From positions 1-64,000 of the forward strand of contig PMON01000052.1 of NCBI GenBank assembly GCA_003162395.1: a stretch of 64,000 nucleotides of DNA, read 5' to 3'. Positions 52,201 to 60,307 of this stretch are shown piece by piece. Within the stretch, counting starts at the first letter, position 1. Each line of letters starts with the position of its first letter. A model generated the notes under the pieces. The model was not told the DNA's origin. It made no database searches and worked only from the letters and a program-made list of their open reading frames with translations. Made by a program: the position numbers and the translations under genes. The stretch comes from Acidimicrobiaceae bacterium. Its GTDB lineage: Bacteria; Actinomycetota; Acidimicrobiia; Acidimicrobiales; RAAP-2.

Positions 52201-52679
52201 GACGTCACCGAGACCGCGTGGACACGCGTGCTCCACAGCAGTGCGTTCACGTCGTCCAACCCGCGCTGGTACGCCGCTCGTCCGCCGAGGACCACGTAGA
52301 GGCAGAACGCCCGGTCCGCGGCGTGGAAGAACCGCTGGCACCCAGCCTGGCCTCGCAGCGACCGCTGGAGCGTCGACGCGGAGAAGTCGCTCGCCTCCAG
52401 GCGCACCGGGACGCCGTGCGAGCCGAACAGGGGCGTCGTGGCGCCCTCGGGCGCGTACTCGAGCAGCGCCACGAAGACGTGGGGCGGCGCCAACTCGCCG
52501 ACGACGCCCCCGCCGAACGGTGCCCGGATCGCGGGGAGCGCGAAGTTCCCCGCGTGCAGGTACGGCTGTGCGTGCCCGCCGTCGTCGAGCCGTGCCGCGG
52601 GACCCGTGAACCGTGCCTCCCAGCCGACGGGCACGAGCAGCGAGATGCCGTGCGACTCGAGGCGCCGCATGCCGGTCAT
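52197..52679 (-). CDS. Unknown protein of the mau-like operon
   Basis: I do not recognise a family for this 160-residue protein. It begins MTGMRRLESHGISLLVPVGW, which resembles the opening of single-domain beta-sheet proteins, followed by EARFTGPAARLDD. It has Cys at QAGCQRFF and AFCLYVV, no signal peptide and no membrane helix. The ATG at 52679 has GAGGT upstream; GTG at 52703 is possible. Its last bases overlap the next gene (ATGA), and the MauD-like gene ends about 30 bases before it, so it belongs to the operon. Confidence 0.65.
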   Translation of the reverse strand: MTGMRRLESHGISLLVPVGWEARFTGPAARLDDGGHAQPYLHAGNFALPAIRAPFGGGVVGELAPPHVFVALLEYAPEGATTPLFGSHGVPVRLEASDFSASTLQRSLRGQAGCQRFFHAADRAFCLYVVLGGRAAYQRGLDDVNALLWSTRVHAVSVTS

Positions 52680-52710
52680 CGGGGCTCTGACCTCGTCGTG
52701 CACCTCATGG

Positions 52711-53445
52711 TCACTCGATCCCCGGGGCATGGTTCGGGTAGAGCGACGGATCCCCCGGCCGGATGCCCGCGTCGAGCAGCAGGCGGTCGACGTCGGTTTC
52801 GCGCCGCAGGTCGCTCGCCGGCTTCCTCGCGTCGTGCCGCATGACCTCGGCGAGCGCGTCGTCGCCCGTGGCGACCGCCGCGAGGTCGAGGACACGAGGC
52901 CAGGTCAGCGCCGTGCCTTCGCCGAGCACCGTGCCCGTCGCCGCACCGACGAGGACGAAGTACGGCGAGCCGGGGACATTGAAGTCCGACCAGGCCTCGC
53001 TGGACATCACGACGTCGCACGCGTCAGGGGCGGCCTCAAGGATCGCGGACGGGCTCTCTTTGTCCGGGCCCTTCGGCACCACGACCAGGCGGAGCTGCGG
53101 CGGCAGGACCTCGCCCGAGCTGTCCTCAAGCTCGCTCCAGAAGCGCTGACACGACGTGCAGGTGCTCGAGAGGAATGCCAGCAGCGTGTCGCGCTCAACG
53201 CCGACGAGCGGGATGACCACGCCGTCGCCCCCCGGGGTCACGCCCGTGACCTGGTGCACCACGGGACCATCGGGCGCCGGGGGCCTCGACGCGGCCAGGC
53301 GCTGCGAAGCCACGCGTCGACGCGGCGGCGAGTCCGAGAGCTCCTCGACCTTGGCGACGAGACCCGCGTAGCTGTGGACGAGGGCGAGGACGAAGACCCC
53401 GAGCACGAGCAGGGCCAGCGCCTCGGCGATGACGAGCCAGATCAC
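52711..53445 (-). CDS. MauD/TlpA-like membrane-anchored thioredoxin
   Basis: The 244-residue protein starts with a membrane anchor (IWLVIAEALALLVLGVFVLA) and a linker. A thioredoxin-like domain follows, whose active site is LAFLSSTCTSCQRFW (CTSC, about residue 105). GSPYFVLVG near 170 supplies the cis-Pro loop. MauD in methylotrophs is such a protein and helps form the disulfides of the methylamine dehydrogenase light chain. The GTG at 53445 overlaps the stop of the MauF-like gene (GTGA). The domain is on the outside of the membrane by topology. Confidence 0.82.
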   Translation of the reverse strand: MIWLVIAEALALLVLGVFVLALVHSYAGLVAKVEELSDSPPRRRVASQRLAASRPPAPDGPVVHQVTGVTPGGDGVVIPLVGVERDTLLAFLSSTCTSCQRFWSELEDSSGEVLPPQLRLVVVPKGPDKESPSAILEAAPDACDVVMSSEAWSDFNVPGSPYFVLVGAATGTVLGEGTALTWPRVLDLAAVATGDDALAEVMRHDARKPASDLRRETDVDRLLLDAGIRPGDPSLYPNHAPGIE

Positions 53446-54209
53446 CGCGCCGCCAGCGACATCGACGCCTCGGTGCGGGCTTGACGGAGCACGCCCAGGG
53501 CCAGGGCGCCGCTCGCGATCGCGCAGCCTGCAACGACGGCCGGTTGCCCCGTTGCCGCCGAGAGGTAGAGCAGGATCGCCACCTGCGCACCCGTCGGTGC
53601 CGCGACGCTCCACGGGGCGATGCGCGCCACGCGCGCATGCAGGACGCGCAAGGACGCAGGGGTCGACACGGAGGCGCCGGCGAGCAGGCACGCACCGCGC
53701 ACGATCCCGAAGACCGTGCCGACCGCGAACGCGGCCACGGGCGTCAGCGTGACGACCGAGGCGACGATCAGCGCGTAGATCGCATCGGTCATGACGTACG
53801 TCGCGATGCCCGTGCCAATCTGCCAGCCGTAGCCGCTCGAGTACACCCACGGCCGGAATCGGTCGAGCCAGCGCTCGTTCACCTGCCGGGGCCGGTCGGG
53901 CAGCCGGAGCCCGCCGAGCCGAGCGTCCCCCGCGAGGCAGAGGACGACGGCCACCGCGGTGACGACGTATCCCGGACCCTGATGCGAACCCACGAGCGCC
54001 ACGGCCGCGGCGCCAGCAGACAGGCACGCGCCGAGGCAGGCACCGCCGGCAGTCGCCCCGACGAGGTACCAGCTCATCGACCACGCGTACGAGTGGCCCC
54101 GTGCGCGCTCGCCGAGAGGGGTAATCGTCGACAGCATGGACAAGCCACACGGCGACCACAGTCCGCGGAAGGCGCACGCGATCGCCAGCACGAGCACGAG
54201 CATCGTCAT
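53442..54209 (-). CDS. MauF/CcdA-like membrane protein
   Basis: A 255-residue protein with about six to seven helices. Near the start, FRGLWSPCGLSMLSTITPLG (residues 14-33) has the helix-Pro-Cys that CcdA/DsbD- and MauF-type electron carriers use to move reducing equivalents across the membrane. MauF is a membrane protein of mau operons. The second Cys of the pair may be in AGGACLGACL near residue 60. The ATG at 54209 has AGAGGTG upstream; the open frame runs to 54404 without a ribosome site. It is the first gene of the operon; the 226 bases before it hold no other gene and should contain the promoter, which I could not pin down. Confidence 0.72.
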   Translation of the reverse strand: MTMLVLVLAIACAFRGLWSPCGLSMLSTITPLGERARGHSYAWSMSWYLVGATAGGACLGACLSAGAAAVALVGSHQGPGYVVTAVAVVLCLAGDARLGGLRLPDRPRQVNERWLDRFRPWVYSSGYGWQIGTGIATYVMTDAIYALIVASVVTLTPVAAFAVGTVFGIVRGACLLAGASVSTPASLRVLHARVARIAPWSVAAPTGAQVAILLYLSAATGQPAVVAGCAIASGALALGVLRQARTEASMSLAAR

Positions 54210-54435
54210 CGAGTCGCACCTCTCGGGCTTCCGGAAGCACTCGTCGCGGTCCCGCTCGGCACCCCGCGTTGTCTCGCGCGAGTGGACACGGCCCCGAGAG
54301 TACGACCATGAGCGCGCACCGGCGTGCGTCCTCGAGAATCTTGACCGGGTCCTCGCAAGGAAATGACCCCGGTGGGCGCCCTCTGGTGGCGAGTTCTCGA
54401 CCACCTCGCTCGGCTCACTCGGGTGCGGACCGCGC

Positions 54436-54813
54436 TCAGTACGCCAGATCCTCGGGGCGTACGTCCCTGAAGTCGGGGTCCGGCTGGCTCTCGAACCGCA
54501 CGGCCTCGACGGACGTTCGACCTTCGAGCAGTGCTCGAGCCACGCGGTGCATCCCGTCCATCACCTGGCCCGCGGCACCGAGGATGATCGGGTACGAGGG
54601 GTCCGCCTCGTTGATCAGCCTGAAGTGTTCGACCATGATGCGCACCGTCGTCGGACCTCCATCCGCGCCGAACCAGAAGGCGGTGTCGAGCTCCTCGATC
54701 GACGAGAGCGGCACGTCGCGCACGGGGAGGTCCGCCGACAGCGCGACGAGGCGATCAACGTCCCAGGCGTCGAAGCCCCGCTCGGAGGGCACGAAGTGGT
54801 ACTGCTTTCGCAC
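54436..54813 (-). CDS. Conserved hypothetical, ParB/sulfiredoxin-like fold suspected
   Basis: The 125-residue protein reads RKQYHFVPSERGFDAWDVDR, then PLSSIEELDTAFWFG and GQVMDGMHRVARALLEGR. The DGMHRV segment is like the DGxHR of ParB/Srx-fold proteins, which bind nucleotides. GTG at 54813 is the likely start; no strong ribosome site. It is not in the mau-like operon, since its end is 226 bases from that operon's first start. It diverges from the mycothiol-family gene. Function unknown. Confidence 0.65.
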   Translation of the reverse strand: MRKQYHFVPSERGFDAWDVDRLVALSADLPVRDVPLSSIEELDTAFWFGADGGPTTVRIMVEHFRLINEADPSYPIILGAAGQVMDGMHRVARALLEGRTSVEAVRFESQPDPDFRDVRPEDLAY

Positions 54814-54898
54814 GAGGAGAGTCTCGCGCCTCGTGCCAGTCGAACGAAAGCATGACCGATGAGTATCGTGCGGGCTGGCTCGAGACGAGGCTGGGCAC

Positions 54899-55525
54899 AT
54901 GAAGGCTGACGAGATCTGGACGCACATCCATGCCGAGCGGTCCGCGATGGCCGAGACCTGGTCCGCGCTCACGCCCGAGCAGTGGAGCACCCCGTCGTGG
55001 TGCACGGGCTGGTCGGTCAAGGAGACCGCCGGGCACGTCCTCGCGGCCGCTGAGCAGACGACCTTCAACTTCTACAAGGAGCTTGCTGGCGCCGGCATGA
55101 AGTTCAACGTCTTCACCGAGCGCGGGGCCAAGCGGCTCGCCACGCTCGCCCCCCACGAGCTCGTCGAGCGCCTCATGGCTCGAACCACCACCACCAATCA
55201 CCCGCCGGCACCTGTCATCGCGATGCTCGGAGAGGTCATCGTGCACGGCGGGGACATCCGCCGCCCCCTGGGCCTCGAGCACCGCACACCGGAGGCCGCG
55301 CTCCGGGCAGTGGTCGACAACTGGAAGAAGTCGAACATCCTCATCGGCGCCAAGCGGCGAATCGAAGGGTTGCGGCTTCGAGCGACCGACGCCGACTGGG
55401 TGCACGGCGATGGACCTGAGGTTGCAGGTCCGCTCCAGTCGCTCGTGCTCGCGATGACGGGACGCAAGGGCTCGCACGCGGCGCTCAGCGGCGACGGCGT
55501 TGCCACGCTCGGGACGCGGCCCTAG
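54899..55525 (+). CDS. Maleylpyruvate isomerase/DinB-like (mycothiol-dependent) family protein
   Basis: A 208-residue TIGR03083-type protein. MKADEIWTHIHAERSAMAET, ALTPEQWSTPSWCTGWSVKE and TAGHVLAAAE give the four-helix bundle with the metal His in GH. The C-terminal half HGGDIRRPLGL supplies another ligand His. Family members are mycothiol-dependent isomerases or transferases. GAGG is 8 nt before the ATG. Substrate unknown. Confidence 0.85.
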   Translation: MKADEIWTHIHAERSAMAETWSALTPEQWSTPSWCTGWSVKETAGHVLAAAEQTTFNFYKELAGAGMKFNVFTERGAKRLATLAPHELVERLMARTTTTNHPPAPVIAMLGEVIVHGGDIRRPLGLEHRTPEAALRAVVDNWKKSNILIGAKRRIEGLRLRATDADWVHGDGPEVAGPLQSLVLAMTGRKGSHAALSGDGVATLGTRP

Positions 55526-55725
55526 CCACACCGCGGTCGATTGCTCGGCATCCGAGCTGCTCGAGCAGGGCTCGGACGCGGTGTCCCGCGCGGACAGGCC
55601 ACGCGGTGGTGGTTGCTGCTGGTCCGCCTGGCATGCACGTGAGGCCGCCGCAATGAGAACCCGGCTCGCGCTCGTGCTTCTGGTAAGACCGACGCCGTAG
55701 CGAAACGAAGCACCAGGGAGGCACG

Positions 55726-56139
55726 ATGTTGAAGGGTTTCCGCAGTTTCCTCCTCCAAGGAGAGCTCATTGTCATCGCCGTCGGACTCGTCGTCGCACTG
55801 GCGTTCAGCAACCTGATCAAGGCATTCACGACCTCGATCGTCACACCGCTCGTGGACGCCGCCGAGGGCGGTGGCCCCGTGAGCGGCGGGCTCGGCTGGA
55901 CGGTCAACGGGCAGCACGTCGACCTGGGCGCATTCATCGCCGGCATCGTCTACTTCGTCATTTTCATGGTGGTTGTCTACTTCGCGCTCGTCGTCCCCTA
56001 TCGGACCTACATGGCGCGGCGCGGGACGAGCGTGTTCGGTCCCCCGCCTCCGATGAAGACATGCCCGGAGTGCCTGTCGGACGACCTGCCGGTCGCCGCG
56101 TCCAAGTGCCGGCACTGCGCAAGCGTGCTGACCAGCTGA
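55726..56139 (+). CDS. mscL: Large-conductance mechanosensitive channel MscL
   Basis: The 137-residue protein has the MscL pattern: MLKGFRSFLLQGELIVIAVG, then LVVALAFSNLIKAFTTSIVT for the first helix. A periplasmic loop and the second helix (GAFIAGIVYFVIFMVVVYFA) follow. It forms a homopentamer that opens under membrane tension. The cytosolic end carries CPECLSDDLPVAASKCRHC, a four-Cys zinc-ribbon-like tail, seen in several actinobacterial MscL. GGGAGG lies 4-5 nt before the ATG. Confidence 0.93.
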   Translation: MLKGFRSFLLQGELIVIAVGLVVALAFSNLIKAFTTSIVTPLVDAAEGGGPVSGGLGWTVNGQHVDLGAFIAGIVYFVIFMVVVYFALVVPYRTYMARRGTSVFGPPPPMKTCPECLSDDLPVAASKCRHCASVLTS

Positions 56140-56159
56140 GCACTCGGCGCTGACGCGCG

Positions 56160-57212
56160 TCACGGGACGATGAGGTGGCTGTCCCCGAACTCGTGCCATC
56201 GATACCCCATCGCGAGCGCCGCGTCGTAGGAGCCGAGCAGCAGCTCGCGCCCCAGCATCGCCTCCAGCATGAACAGGTGGGACGACACAGGCTCGTGCCA
56301 GCCCGTGACCATGCCGTCGACTGCCAGCATCTCGTGGTCCGGGGTGATCACGAGGTCGGTCCAGCCGTCGTACGCATGGACCTGGCCGTCGGCCCCCACG
56401 GCGGTCTCGAGCCCCCGAACGACGGTCGTTCCGACGGCAATGACGCGCCCACCCGCCACGCGAGTCGCGTTGACCCGCTCTGCGGTCGACGCCGCGAGCT
56501 CCAGCCGCTCCGGATAGGGCAGCTCATCACCCTCCAATGACGCGACGCCCGTGTGCAGCACGATCGGTGCGACGCCGACCCCAGAGGCCGCGAGCCTCGT
56601 GAGGATCGCGTCGGTGAACGGCCGGCCCGCGCTCGGCATCTCCGCGCTGCCCGGCTCGGTTGCGTAGACGTTCTGGTACATGCCGATCGGCCAGCGTCGG
56701 CTGACGTAGCCGTACCTGATCGGCCGCCCGTGGGTCGCCAGCCAGTCGAGCACGCGCTGGCCGACGTCGAGGCGAGCGATCCACAGCCGCTCCCCCGAAC
56801 CGAGGGGCTCGTCGAGCCACGCGGTCGCCCCGCCTGCAAGGTGCAGGTGCGAGGTTGGCGGCGACCCGCGCCACCGAGTCGCGACGCCACGATCGAGTCG
56901 GCGTGGCTCCACGATCCACCGCCCGTCGTCCAGCAGGGACGACAAGTGGATCACGAGCCGCTCGCCGTCGTCGTCGGTCGCGTCGATCGCAGCAGGAATC
57001 GTCGCCGACGTGTTGATCACGACGAGGTCTCCCGCTTCGAGGAAGGACGGCAGGAGCTGAAAGGAGCTCGACACCAGCGCTCCGGTCCCTCGAGAGGTGA
57101 CGAGCATCCGCACGGCGTCACGCGCGAGACCGTGTGCCTCAGGAGGCTCCGTGGCCTCGAGCGAGCTCGGGAGCTCGAACGCGAAGCGCTCGAGCGCAGC
57201 TGTCGCCGTCAC
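56160..57212 (-). CDS. queA: S-adenosylmethionine:tRNA ribosyltransferase-isomerase (QueA-like)
   Basis: The 350-residue protein matches QueA along its length: FLEAGDLVVINTSATIPAAI, LHLAGGATAW, IVLHTGVASLEGDEL, ERVNATRVAGGRVIAVGTTV, and LVITPDHEMLAVDGM with SHLFMLEAMLG. QueA adds the ribosyl of SAM to queuosine precursors in tRNA. No tgt or other queuosine gene is nearby, so it may be one of the QueA-like proteins of unknown role. Its GTG overlaps the stop of the SDR gene (GTGA), so both are made together from the SoxR-type promoter. Confidence 0.82.
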   Translation of the reverse strand: MTATAALERFAFELPSSLEATEPPEAHGLARDAVRMLVTSRGTGALVSSSFQLLPSFLEAGDLVVINTSATIPAAIDATDDDGERLVIHLSSLLDDGRWIVEPRRLDRGVATRWRGSPPTSHLHLAGGATAWLDEPLGSGERLWIARLDVGQRVLDWLATHGRPIRYGYVSRRWPIGMYQNVYATEPGSAEMPSAGRPFTDAILTRLAASGVGVAPIVLHTGVASLEGDELPYPERLELAASTAERVNATRVAGGRVIAVGTTVVRGLETAVGADGQVHAYDGWTDLVITPDHEMLAVDGMVTGWHEPVSSHLFMLEAMLGRELLLGSYDAALAMGYRWHEFGDSHLIVP

Positions 57213-57898
57213 GCGACCACCTCGCTGGAGCGATAGCGACCGCTCGGAAGGTCCGACGCGAGGAGGGCTCGCAGCGCCGGGACGACTGACTCGGGCGTCG
57301 GCCGATCCGAGATGTCCTCGCCAGGGAACGCGGCTTGGTGCATGTCGGTGCGCATGTCGCCCGGGTCGAACACGTAGACCCGCAGCCTGGGCTCTTCGAC
57401 GCCGAGGACCTGATGCAGCTGGTCGAGCGCCGCTTTCGACGAGCCGTAGCCGCCCCAGCCCTCGTACGCCTCGACGGCGGCGTCCGAGGAGACCGCGACC
57501 ACGATGCCGCCGCTGCGCTGCAGGAGCGGAAGAGCCAGCTGCACGAGGGCGAGAGGAGCGATGACGTTCACCTCATAGACGTCCCGCAGCGCCTCGAGCG
57601 CCAGCTGCTCGAGCCGGGGCAGCGGCGAAGGACCGAGCGAGCTCGCGTTGTTGACCAGCAGGTCAAGCGAGCCGAGCTTCTCGGCCGCGCCGACGAGTGC
57701 TGCACGGTGCGCGGCCTTGGCGACGTCGCCCACTACCGCCTCGACGGATCCACCGATCTCGGCGATCGCGACGCCCACCTCGTCGAGCGGACCGTGGGTG
57801 CGCCCGTCGATCACGAGGTCCCAGCCCTCTCCTGCGAGATCAAGGGCAACCGCTCGCCCTAGGCCCCGAGACGCTCCCGTCACGATCGCTACCGGCAT
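57209..57898 (-). CDS. Short-chain dehydrogenase/reductase of the SoxR-linked operon
   Basis: A 229-residue SDR with VTGASRGLGRAVALDLA (about 6-22), NNASSLGPSPL in place of the usual NNAG, SSDAAVEAYEGWGGYGSSK holding the Tyr-Lys pair (Y, K near 150) and FDPGDMRTDMHQAA. It should be an NAD(P)H oxidoreductase in the cytosol. GGAGAGGGA lies before the ATG. It is the first gene after the divergent promoter shared with soxR and overlaps queA. Confidence 0.88.
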   Translation of the reverse strand: MPVAIVTGASRGLGRAVALDLAGEGWDLVIDGRTHGPLDEVGVAIAEIGGSVEAVVGDVAKAAHRAALVGAAEKLGSLDLLVNNASSLGPSPLPRLEQLALEALRDVYEVNVIAPLALVQLALPLLQRSGGIVVAVSSDAAVEAYEGWGGYGSSKAALDQLHQVLGVEEPRLRVYVFDPGDMRTDMHQAAFPGEDISDRPTPESVVPALRALLASDLPSGRYRSSEVVA

Positions 57899-57930
57899 CT
57901 GGTCCCTCTCCTTCGCTGCGTCACCTGTCC

Positions 57931-57961
57931 ACGATAGAAGTTAAAGTAAAGGTGAAGTCAA
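57931..57961 (-). promoter_or_regulatory. MerR/SoxR-type promoter with 19-bp spacer for the SDR-queA operon
   Basis: On the minus strand TTGACT (57961-57956) and TATCGT (57936-57931) are 19 bp apart. That over-long spacing is typical of promoters that MerR-family activators untwist. It faces the SDR gene and lies directly beside the divergent soxR. The spacer has no perfect palindrome. Confidence 0.55.
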
Positions 57962-57979
57962 GGCGGGAGGCGAACTTTC

Positions 57980-58417
57980 TTGGAAGAGCATCTGACGATC
58001 GGGGAGATCGCGGAACGAAGCGGCCTCGCTCCGTCGGCGATCAGGTTCTACGAGCGGCGTGGCCTCCTCGCCGCCGAGCGAACCCTGGGGAACCAGCGGC
58101 GATATCGCAGGGACGTGCTGCGGCGAATCGCATTCGTCCGAATCGCACAGCGGGTGGGCTTGTCGCTGGAGGAGATCATCGAGGCACTCGCCTCGCTTCC
58201 GGTCGAGAAGGCTCCGAGCGCGCAGGAGTGGCAGCGCCTCACAAGGGGATGGCGCGAGCGGCTCGACGAGCGGATCGTGATGCTCGAAGCACTTCGTGGT
58301 GGGCTGACGAGCTGCATCGGCTGTGGATGCCTGTCACTTCGCACGTGCTCGCTGGCGAATCCAGGTGACGTCGTCGGCCGCGACGGCCCAGGACCCAGGT
58401 ACCTGCTCAAGAACTGA
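57980..58417 (+). CDS. soxR: SoxR-type redox-sensing MerR transcriptional regulator
   Basis: The 145-residue protein has a MerR DNA-binding N-terminus (LTIGEIAERSGLAPSAIRFY), a dimerisation helix and the [2Fe-2S] ligand set CIGCGCLSLRTC. The Cys at 112, 115, 117 and 123 match the SoxR spacing CX2CXCX5C exactly. Oxidation of the cluster by redox-active compounds activates transcription. TTG at 57980 follows GGGAGG by 9 nt. It is transcribed away from the SDR-queA operon, the likely target. Confidence 0.93.
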   Translation: MEEHLTIGEIAERSGLAPSAIRFYERRGLLAAERTLGNQRRYRRDVLRRIAFVRIAQRVGLSLEEIIEALASLPVEKAPSAQEWQRLTRGWRERLDERIVMLEALRGGLTSCIGCGCLSLRTCSLANPGDVVGRDGPGPRYLLKN

Positions 58418-59050
58418 CGCAGCCGTCTGTCAGGCGAGACCGGTCCGATCGAGGGCTCAGCGAGGCACTTGAGCACGCAGATGCGTCACGCCGATCGACG
58501 GAGCCACGCGCGCGCTTGAGGTGAGGCGTCGACCCCACGCCGTCTCCCGAGGCATCGCTGGGGGGCTGGTCGAGCCGGCGTCGTGTCCATGGTCGCGTTG
58601 GCGGGACTCGAGGCGCGGATGCTGCTGGCAACTCTCGTGGCCGAGGGAGCACGTGGCGACCTCGGCGTCGAGGGCCACTGCCGGCCCTTCCTGAGCCCGC
58701 ATCGTCACGACCATTTCTCGGACTCGCCGGGACGCTCGCACCCATGCCTGCGAGCGTCATAGCTCCACCAATTGATGACCATGTGGTCAATGCGAGCTCT
58801 GAGAGCCACGCCGCACCGTCGATGCCGTGGCGTCCGAGACACGGGCAATACGCCGCGACCGGCATCGTGACACGCAACTCTCGGGGACACTGGAACGTGT
58901 TATTAGCGAACGCGCTTTTGACAAATGCACCACCGGTTACGGGCACTTTGAGTGCGCCATGTCTGAAGCAATTGGGCCAATTGGGGCCGCGTTGCCGTGT
59001 TTTTTCGATCCCTTGTGCTGGGCGTGTGACTGCTTTCTCATGATGCCCGC
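58418..59050. other. Long non-coding stretch before the second GH16 gene
   Basis: No convincing gene. Its right part is clearly richer in A and T than the rest of the window and contains a near-palindrome, CAATTGGGCCAATTG, at 58969-58983. The stretch could hold regulatory sites for the GH16 gene. Confidence 0.5.
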
Positions 59051-60004
59051 ATGCAACGGACCATGATCAAGAAGAACAAGGCAAGTGCAGTGACACCCTG
59101 TGTCGGTTCTGTCCCTGCGACGGAATCAATTGGCTCGATTGGCTCGGTGGTGCGTCGCCGCCTCACGAGGCTTCGGCCATTTCTGTCGAATGGCTTGGCA
59201 CGCAGCCTTGCGGTGTGCTCCGTCTTCTCCTTCGCGATCGTGACGACGACAGCACCGCACGCCATGACATCGCACATCGTGCGTCACTGGGCGCCGTCGG
59301 GCTGCGGGACACAAGGCACGATGCGCAACGAGGTCTCCAGTCAGCTCCCTCCCCGACGCATGCGCGGGTACGCGCTCGCCTACTGCAACGATTTTCGAGG
59401 GTCGAACCTCTCGAGGGGCTGGGGCAGGTTCAGCGGTGTTCCGGGAGGCGATCCAAGCGGCATGTTCGAGCCCTCGCACGTCGTCGTGGAGAATGGCACG
59501 CTCATGCTCAACACCTACCGTGACCCTGCGCACAACAACGGCTGGGCAACTGGTGGGCTCTGCCAGTGCGGTGTTGCGCGAACCTACGGGGCGTACTTCG
59601 TGCGCTCACGGGTGACGGGACCTGGGGATGACGAGGTCCAGCTCCTTTGGCCTGCGGCCCACGTGTGGCCACCTGAGGTCGACTTCAACGAGACAGGTCT
59701 GCAGTTGACCAAGACGGCCTGGTACGTCCACTACCGATCCAGCAACGACCAGGTCGCAAAGACCCTGCACGTGAATCTGACGAAGTGGCACACCTGGGGC
59801 GTCATCTGGAAGGCGAGGTCGCTCACCTTCACCGTCGACGGCGTGGTGTGGGGCATCGTGAGGAACCAGGCGATCATCCCCCACGAAGGGATGACCCTGG
59901 ACATCCAGCAGCAGACCTGGTGCGGCATTGCGCCTGAGTGCCCGACCAAGCCGCTGTCGATGCTCGTCGACTGGGTCGCTGAGTTCGTGCCAGCACGCCA
60001 CTGA
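59051..60004 (+). CDS. Secreted GH16-like glycoside hydrolase, copy 2
   Basis: The 317-residue protein has a long N-terminal part with a hydrophobic signal (LARSLAVCSVFSFAIVTTTA), then a domain closely matching the first copy. Shared parts include YALAYCNDFRGSNLSRGWGR, FSGVPGGDPSGMFEPSHVVV, VWPPEVDFNET with the intact ExDxxE, and TLDIQQQTWCGIAPECP. It should cut a beta-glucan outside the cell. Two ATGs lie close together (59051, 59063), without an evident strong ribosome site. The two copies differ most at the N-terminus and in the residues right after the catalytic motif. Confidence 0.83.
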   Translation: MQRTMIKKNKASAVTPCVGSVPATESIGSIGSVVRRRLTRLRPFLSNGLARSLAVCSVFSFAIVTTTAPHAMTSHIVRHWAPSGCGTQGTMRNEVSSQLPPRRMRGYALAYCNDFRGSNLSRGWGRFSGVPGGDPSGMFEPSHVVVENGTLMLNTYRDPAHNNGWATGGLCQCGVARTYGAYFVRSRVTGPGDDEVQLLWPAAHVWPPEVDFNETGLQLTKTAWYVHYRSSNDQVAKTLHVNLTKWHTWGVIWKARSLTFTVDGVVWGIVRNQAIIPHEGMTLDIQQQTWCGIAPECPTKPLSMLVDWVAEFVPARH

Positions 60005-60307
60005 CCGACGCGGGCCTCGAGCGGGCGCGACACACCTGGCAACGACCCCGCGTCGTGTGACCAGGTGTGGTCGCGGTTGCCGGTCGCACTCGGACACCCG
60101 AGCTTCGCGGCCCGGTGGCACTGGCCCCATCTGCGCTCTGCGTCGACAGTCCGGTCATCGGCCGTGCGCTCGCACCTCGAAGGAGTCGGTGCTCGCCTCG
60201 TTCGTGGTCGTGGGCTGTCAGCACCGCCGAGTCGCTCACCTGCCTGAGAAGCCGTCTCGGGGCAGTCGTCGAGCAGTGCAGCTCTCGATCGGCGGTGCTG
60301 ATCGGCT
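60005..60307. other. Convergent intergenic region
   Basis: Between the ends of the GH16 and the NADH dehydrogenase genes. Apart from the hairpin at 60031-60069 nothing is recognised. Confidence 0.5.
60031..60069 (+). terminator. Nested hairpin after the GH16 gene
   Basis: CACACCTGG and its complement CCAGGTGTG enclose an inner ACGAC/GTCGT hairpin. It begins 27 bases past the stop of the GH16 gene and would stop its transcript. No U run is seen. Confidence 0.6.

Noticed and set aside
58918..58946. A TTGACA box as the promoter of the second GH16 gene
   Set aside because: No acceptable -10 sequence lies 16 to 18 bases downstream, so the match is probably chance.
58744..59043. A 99-codon frame upstream of the second GH16 gene
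   Set aside because: No ribosome site or recognisable domain, and the local composition is non-coding in character.
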